Assembly (NCBI GenBank): GCA_035704555.1
Contig: DASSWT010000115.1
Location: 1 to 9,064 of the forward strand
DNA from: Saccharospirillum sp035704555
GTDB taxonomy: Bacteria > Pseudomonadota > Gammaproteobacteria > Pseudomonadales > Natronospirillaceae
Direction of reading: 5' to 3'
DNA length: 9,064 nucleotides
Shown: in pieces, positions 5,585 through 9,064 of the stretch
Layout: the number at the start of each line of letters is the position of its first letter
Position numbering within the stretch: position 1 is the first letter of the stretch
The notes under the pieces: model-generated
Seen by the model: the letters and a program-made list of their open reading frames with translations, nothing else
The model's database searches: none
Told to the model about the DNA's origin: nothing
Program-made: the position numbers and the translations under genes

Positions 5585-6851
5585 GGCGAGCCTCTCCTTC
5601 GTGTGCAGTACCGCCTTGAGGGGCGATACCCGTCTGACGTTCAGTCATCAGGTTCAGCAATTCGGCAAACACGGCTTCGCTGTCGGCGATCACCGTCAAA
5701 TCGGCCCGGCGTACCATGTCGCAGCCGGCATCCAGGTTAATGGCGATGACCGTTTCGCACTGGCCAATGCCCTGCAAATGCTGAATGGCACCGGAAATAC
5801 CGACGGCCAGATAGACCCGCGCCGATACCCAGGTACCACTGGCACCCACCTGCCGGTGGCGTGGCATATAGCCATCATCAACCGCGACCCGGCTGGCGCC
5901 TTCGGTGGCGCCCAGCACGGTCGCCACTTGATGAAACTGATCCCAGTTGCGAACGCCATTACCGGCGGCAAGAATGAATTCGGCTTCACTCAGCGCGATC
6001 TGGCTGGGGTCGACACTGACCGGGCCAAGGTCTTCGATGGTCACTGACTCTGGCTCGGGTAACGTCAACTCCAGCGTCAAGGCTTCGTGGCGAAGCTCTT
6101 CAACCGGGGCGGCACATTCGGGAGCGAGCAGCAAAACACGCGGCGTCGGGCGATGCCAGTCGGTAAGCTGACTGCCACCCCGGCACAGGGTGTTGTCATT
6201 ACTGACTTGCCAGGCTTGTACTGCAGCTCGTTCGCCCAACTGCACAGCCCAGCGCGAGCCAAGGTCGGCACCGCCGTCGATGCTGTCCGGAAACAGCCAG
6301 AAGGCGGGCTGGTAGTGTTGTTCGGTGGCATTGAGTACCGCCAGTTTGAGCTCGGGGCAATAACCGGTTAATGCCTCATTATGCAGCTGGCTCAACTGAA
6401 TCACCCGGTCGGCACCGGCACCGCCCAGGTCGGTTTCCCGCACATCGCCGAGTGCAATGGCCAATACCGCATGGGGTTCATCTTTAGCCTGCGCCAGTTG
6501 CTGCGCCAGGCCCAGCACATCCCGGTCATGACTGCTAAGCCGACCACCTGGCAGATCCAGCACGGCGGCTACATAGCCGAGCGGATCGGCAACGCGGTGC
6601 AGCGGTTTCTCTTTAGCTTGCACTCTGCCGGGCTGGCTTGAAGTAGCAAACCCAACCCCGCCCGGGTTCAGGCGATTAAGGCGCTTGCGCCCCTGAACCA
6701 TCACAAAACCGGTTTGATGCGGGTTGATCCGGCGCAGCCCGGTCGGGCCAATCGCCGGCACCGTTGCCGCCATTAATGACTTGTGCTCCGGGTGCAGGCG
6801 GTTGCGCCGAATGCGTTCCAGGCGCGGGTTGCGTCTGATTCGAAGGCTCAT
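5574..6851 (-). CDS. etfA: Electron transfer flavoprotein subunit alpha, dgc-linked type with N-terminal extension
   Basis: FAD-binding subunit of the ETF that should carry electrons from demethylation towards the quinone pool. It has 425 residues against about 310 for housekeeping EtfA. The extra length is mostly an Arg-rich N-terminal region of about 90 residues (from MSLRIRRNPRLERIRRNRLH), followed by the alpha/beta domain from about 85. The C-terminal FAD domain spans about 292-395: LAAGNGVRNWDQF (294-306), LGATEGASRVAVDDGY (313-328, Arg321), RQVGASG (333-339), and YLAVGISGAIQHLQGI (347-362, His358). Arg321 and His358 match the flavin-contacting Arg and His of human ETF-alpha (R249, H286). 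The human T266 position is Ser338 here, and the usual GGRG loop reads GNGVRN. It starts in a 4-nt ATGA overlap with dgcB. The neighbours dgcA and dgcB define it as the demethylase-specific ETF rather than the general one. Confidence 0.92.
   Translation of the reverse strand: MSLRIRRNPRLERIRRNRLHPEHKSLMAATVPAIGPTGLRRINPHQTGFVMVQGRKRLNRLNPGGVGFATSSQPGRVQAKEKPLHRVADPLGYVAAVLDLPGGRLSSHDRDVLGLAQQLAQAKDEPHAVLAIALGDVRETDLGGAGADRVIQLSQLHNEALTGYCPELKLAVLNATEQHYQPAFWLFPDSIDGGADLGSRWAVQLGERAAVQAWQVSNDNTLCRGGSQLTDWHRPTPRVLLLAPECAAPVEELRHEALTLELTLPEPESVTIEDLGPVSVDPSQIALSEAEFILAAGNGVRNWDQFHQVATVLGATEGASRVAVDDGYMPRHRQVGASGTWVSARVYLAVGISGAIQHLQGIGQCETVIAINLDAGCDMVRRADLTVIADSEAVFAELLNLMTERQTGIAPQGGTAHEGEARHVA
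5591..5600 (-). promoter_or_regulatory. Ribosome binding site of etfB inside etfA
   Basis: GAAGGAGAGG on the minus strand (read 5600 to 5591) ends 6 nt before ATG 5584. It is strong and lies in the last codons of etfA, supporting the overlapping start and translational coupling. Confidence 0.75.
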
Positions 6852-8749
6852 GCTCGCTCCTCCGTCACCAGGGCTTCACTGACCAGTTCAGCCAGGTCTT
6901 TAATCTGCGGTCTGGGTTCCACCACCCCTTCGAGCATGGCCGTACACTGCTGGCAAGCGACGGCGATGGTCTCGGCCTCAACGGCCCGCGCATCGTCCAC
7001 GCGCATGTCGGCAATGCGGTGCTCACCGGGGATGTCGGTAATGGGTGCCCCACCGCCGCCACCGCAGCAACGCGACCGGTAACCGGAGCGCGTCATTTCC
7101 TGCACCTCAATGCCCAGGGTGCTCAGCACCGAGCGCGGGGATTCGTACTCGCCGTTATACCGGCCCAGGTAACAGGGGTCGTGATAGGTGACGCGCCCCA
7201 ATGCTTTGGGTTGTAGATTCAGCTGGCCCTGCTCCATCAGTTCATTGATGAACATGCTGTGATGCTGAACCCGATAATGACCACCGAAATCACCATACTC
7301 ATTGGCCAACACATGGAAGGCATGAGGGTCGGTGGTCACAATGCGGTTAAACTCGTACCGGCTGAGCAGTTCAATATTGTGCCGCGCCAGCCGCTGGAAA
7401 GTGGCGTCGTCACCCAGCCGGCGGGCAACGTCACCGGAGTCGCATTCGTCATTGCCCAACACCGCGAAGTCGACATTGGCAGCGCGCATGACCGCTACAA
7501 AAGCACGCAGAATACGCTGACTGCGCTGGTCAAAGGCGCCATCGCTGATCCAGAACAACACATCGGCTTTACCTACATCGGCGATCAGTGGCAACTCAAG
7601 ATCGGTCGCCCAGTCGAACCTCCGCGCCGGGTCCAGCCCGCCCGGGTTGTCGGTCGCGATCAGGTTATCCAGAACCTGAACACCGGCGCCCGGCGTTGCG
7701 CCCCGCTCCTGGGTTAAAAAGCGCCGCATATCGACGATGGCATCAACGTGCTCAATCATCATCGGGCATTCTTCGACACAGGCACGGCAGGTGGTGCAGG
7801 ACCAGAGCGTCTCGGCGCTGACCAACCCATCCACGATGACCTGGCCGGGGTTTCCCTTGGCCTCGCCCACCGATTTTCCGGGGTAGGCGCTGCCATGGTA
7901 ACCCGCATCGGTGCCACCGCTCAGGCCGACCACCATATCCTGAATCAGTTTCTTCGGGTTCAGCGGCTGGCCCGCAGCAAAGGCCGGGCAGACCGCTTCG
8001 CAGCGACCGCATTGGACACAGGCATCGAAGCCGAGCAACTGGTTCCAGGCAAAGTCCGTGGGCTTGGCGACGCCCAGGGTGCTGTCGGTCAGATTCAGTG
8101 GCTTCAGCCCGGTGGACCGACCACCGCCAAAGCGCTGTGGCCGCCGGTGAAAGGCCAGATGCAGGGCGCCGGCAAAGGCGTGTTTCATTGGCCCGCCCCA
8201 CCCCATGCCGACCAGCATTTCAGTCAGCCCCAGGGCCAGGCCGATCAATAACAGGCCACTGAAAACCCAGCCGACCAGCCCGGCCGGAAACCAGTCGGCG
8301 GTCATCAGGGTGATCAGGAACAGCGAGGTGGAAAACACCAGCAGGCTTTTTGGCAGCCGCATCCAGGGCCCGCGCGACAGGCGACTGGGCGGGTTCCGCC
8401 GACGCCAGGCTACACAGCAGGCGCCAACAAACATGCCCGCCGCGCTGAGCAGAATCAGGCCGTTTAAAATAGATGAGTCAACACCAAACCCATGCACCAG
8501 CAATGCCAGCGCCAAAGCGGCAACGAAGCCACCGGCCGTTGCCACATGGGTGTTGGCCATAAAACGGTCGCGCTCAACCACATGGTGCAGGTCGACCAGG
8601 TAGCGGCGCGGCATGGCCAGTAAGCCTGCCACAACCGCCACCGGTTCGTTGCGGCCCGCACGCCAGGCCATTACTCGTCGGGTGGCACCAATCAGCATCA
8701 GCGCCAGGGCGCCGAACAGCAAAATCGGCAGTAACCAGTCAGTCAGCAT
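6848..8749 (-). CDS. dgcB: Dimethylglycine demethylation protein DgcB: membrane (Fe-S) protein with DUF3483-type N-terminus
   Basis: Inner-membrane iron-sulfur protein required with DgcA for dimethylglycine demethylation in pseudomonads; it probably links DgcA/EtfAB to the quinone pool (inference from architecture). It has 633 residues. About five hydrophobic segments (roughly 4-22, 69-90, 93-115, 133-153, 157-180) match the DUF3483 region. Two 4Fe-4S motifs follow: Cys244, 247, 250, 254 (CVQCGRCEAVCP) and Cys318, 321, 324, 328 (CTTCRACVEECP). The C-terminal half resembles HdrD/GlpC-type CCG domains. The second is complete (Cys526 in HDPCYLGRYN, Cys561-Cys562 in RCCGGGGG, Cys599 and Cys602 in ACQQC). 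In the first, the expected CPHC reads DPHA (474-477), leaving only Cys436 (GNDECDSGDVARRLG). The gene starts 27 nt after the dgcA stop with Shine-Dalgarno GAGAGG, and its stop overlaps etfA. Confidence 0.93.
   Translation of the reverse strand: MLTDWLLPILLFGALALMLIGATRRVMAWRAGRNEPVAVVAGLLAMPRRYLVDLHHVVERDRFMANTHVATAGGFVAALALALLVHGFGVDSSILNGLILLSAAGMFVGACCVAWRRRNPPSRLSRGPWMRLPKSLLVFSTSLFLITLMTADWFPAGLVGWVFSGLLLIGLALGLTEMLVGMGWGGPMKHAFAGALHLAFHRRPQRFGGGRSTGLKPLNLTDSTLGVAKPTDFAWNQLLGFDACVQCGRCEAVCPAFAAGQPLNPKKLIQDMVVGLSGGTDAGYHGSAYPGKSVGEAKGNPGQVIVDGLVSAETLWSCTTCRACVEECPMMIEHVDAIVDMRRFLTQERGATPGAGVQVLDNLIATDNPGGLDPARRFDWATDLELPLIADVGKADVLFWISDGAFDQRSQRILRAFVAVMRAANVDFAVLGNDECDSGDVARRLGDDATFQRLARHNIELLSRYEFNRIVTTDPHAFHVLANEYGDFGGHYRVQHHSMFINELMEQGQLNLQPKALGRVTYHDPCYLGRYNGEYESPRSVLSTLGIEVQEMTRSGYRSRCCGGGGGAPITDIPGEHRIADMRVDDARAVEAETIAVACQQCTAMLEGVVEPRPQIKDLAELVSEALVTEERA
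6857..6863 (-). promoter_or_regulatory. Ribosome binding site of etfA inside dgcB
   Basis: GGAGGAG on the minus strand (read 6863 to 6857) ends 5 nt before ATG 6851, within the last codons of dgcB. It supports the ATGA-overlap start. Confidence 0.75.
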
Positions 8750-8755
8750 CCAACA

Positions 8756-8761
8756 CCTCTC
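8756..8761 (-). promoter_or_regulatory. Ribosome binding site of dgcB
   Basis: GAGAGG on the minus strand (read 8761 to 8756) ends 6 nt before ATG 8749, in the 27-nt dgcA-dgcB gap. The short gap leaves little room for a separate promoter, so dgcB is probably cotranscribed with dgcA. Confidence 0.65.
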
Positions 8762-8776
8762 GCGTCCGTTTGCCGG

Positions 8777-9064
8777 TTACAGATCCTTGCACAAGCGCAA
8801 GGCATCATAGATGGCGGCGTGGATATTGCGTTGCGATACCGCATCGCCCAGTCGCCACAGAATCATGCCGTTCTGCGGTTCGCTCAACACCGGTTGGGCG
8901 CCATTGGCGTACAGGGTTTCAACATCAATCTGGCCCTTGTTAACGGATTCCGGTTTGAGCTCGTAATACAGGGATTCATTCGGCCGGGTGCCATTCTCGA
9001 TAACCACCTGGTCCACCACCCGTTCTTCCTGCTGGCCGGTATATTCGTTTTCCAGAACGGCGAT
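8777..9064 (-). CDS. dgcA: Dimethylglycine demethylase DgcA, C-terminal 95 residues (rest outside window)
   Basis: The reading frame enters at the right edge and ends at TAA 8779-8777, giving the last 95 residues of a protein that in homologues is about 680 residues. DgcA is related to old-yellow-enzyme/trimethylamine-dehydrogenase-type flavoproteins with an Fe-S cluster. It removes a methyl group from dimethylglycine to give sarcosine, or acts on related N-methyl compounds such as N-methylproline in close paralogues. The visible part contains VLENEYTGQQEERVVDQVV, ESLYYELKPESVNKGQIDV and the end NIHAAIYDALRLCKDL, typical of the C-terminus of this family. The catalytic and cofactor-binding parts are not in the window, so the substrate rests on the following dgcB-etfA-etfB genes. 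It is the first visible gene of the operon; any promoter lies further right. Confidence 0.85.
   Translation of the reverse strand: MAVLENEYTGQQEERVVDQVVIENGTRPNESLYYELKPESVNKGQIDVETLYANGAQPVLSEPQNGMILWRLGDAVSQRNIHAAIYDALRLCKDL

Noticed and set aside
5562..6047. 161-codon plus-strand open frame opposite etfA
   Set aside because: It is antisense to the conserved FAD domain of etfA. Codon bias of the real gene opens this frame.
4766..6851. Possible housekeeping or electron-bifurcating ETF pair
   Set aside because: Gene context beside dgcAB, the N-terminal extension of EtfA and the clade-specific motifs point to the demethylase-linked ETF. There is no evidence for bifurcation partners such as acyl-CoA dehydrogenase or FixC/FixX.
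7748..8251. 167-codon plus-strand open frame opposite dgcB
   Set aside because: It lies fully antisense to dgcB, where conserved Fe-S motifs are encoded. It has no recognisable motif or ribosome binding site.

Overview
The window reads as chromosomal DNA of a moderately GC-rich, probably marine, gammaproteobacterium. This is inferred from the gene families: lipoprotein beta-glucanases of the kind used on laminarin, and a Pseudomonas-like dgcAB-etfAB block. I cannot name a genus from sequence alone. There are two functional blocks, and no rRNA, tRNA, CRISPR array, transposase or phage gene is visible.

Block 1 (1-4631) is a small beta-glucan module. A GH3 exo-beta-glucosidase lipoprotein on the minus strand is cut off at the left edge after 665 residues. 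It is divergent, across a 203-bp intergenic region, from a GH16 endo-beta-1,3-glucanase (laminarinase-type) lipoprotein on the plus strand. After a 285-bp spacer with two GC-rich hairpins comes a LacI/GalR-family repressor gene in the same direction as GH16. The simple model is that GH16 cuts beta-glucan at the cell surface, GH3 releases glucose from the ends, and the GalR-like protein senses a sugar and controls one or both genes. Transporter genes would have to lie outside the window.

Block 2 (4766-9064, all minus strand) is read in the order dgcA (3' end only), dgcB, etfA, etfB. It is a tightly packed operon: 27-nt gap, 4-nt ATGA overlap, 11-nt overlap, with good Shine-Dalgarno sequences before dgcB, etfA and etfB. 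This is the demethylation and electron-transfer unit for dimethylglycine (part of glycine betaine catabolism). A flavin/Fe-S demethylase passes electrons through a dedicated EtfAB and a membrane Fe-S protein to the respiratory chain. The EtfA and EtfB proteins belong to the dgc-linked clade rather than the housekeeping ETF. EtfA has an extra N-terminal region of about 90 residues and altered FAD-loop residues.

The blocks are convergent and separated by 134 bp almost filled by an imperfect inverted-repeat structure (about 4628-4748). Its outer ends are flanked by TA, and the TAG stop codon of the regulator straddles its left end. This is the least explained feature of the window. It may be a bidirectional terminator or a small MITE-like element. 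No clearly new multi-gene system is apparent; the rest is recognisable accessory metabolism.
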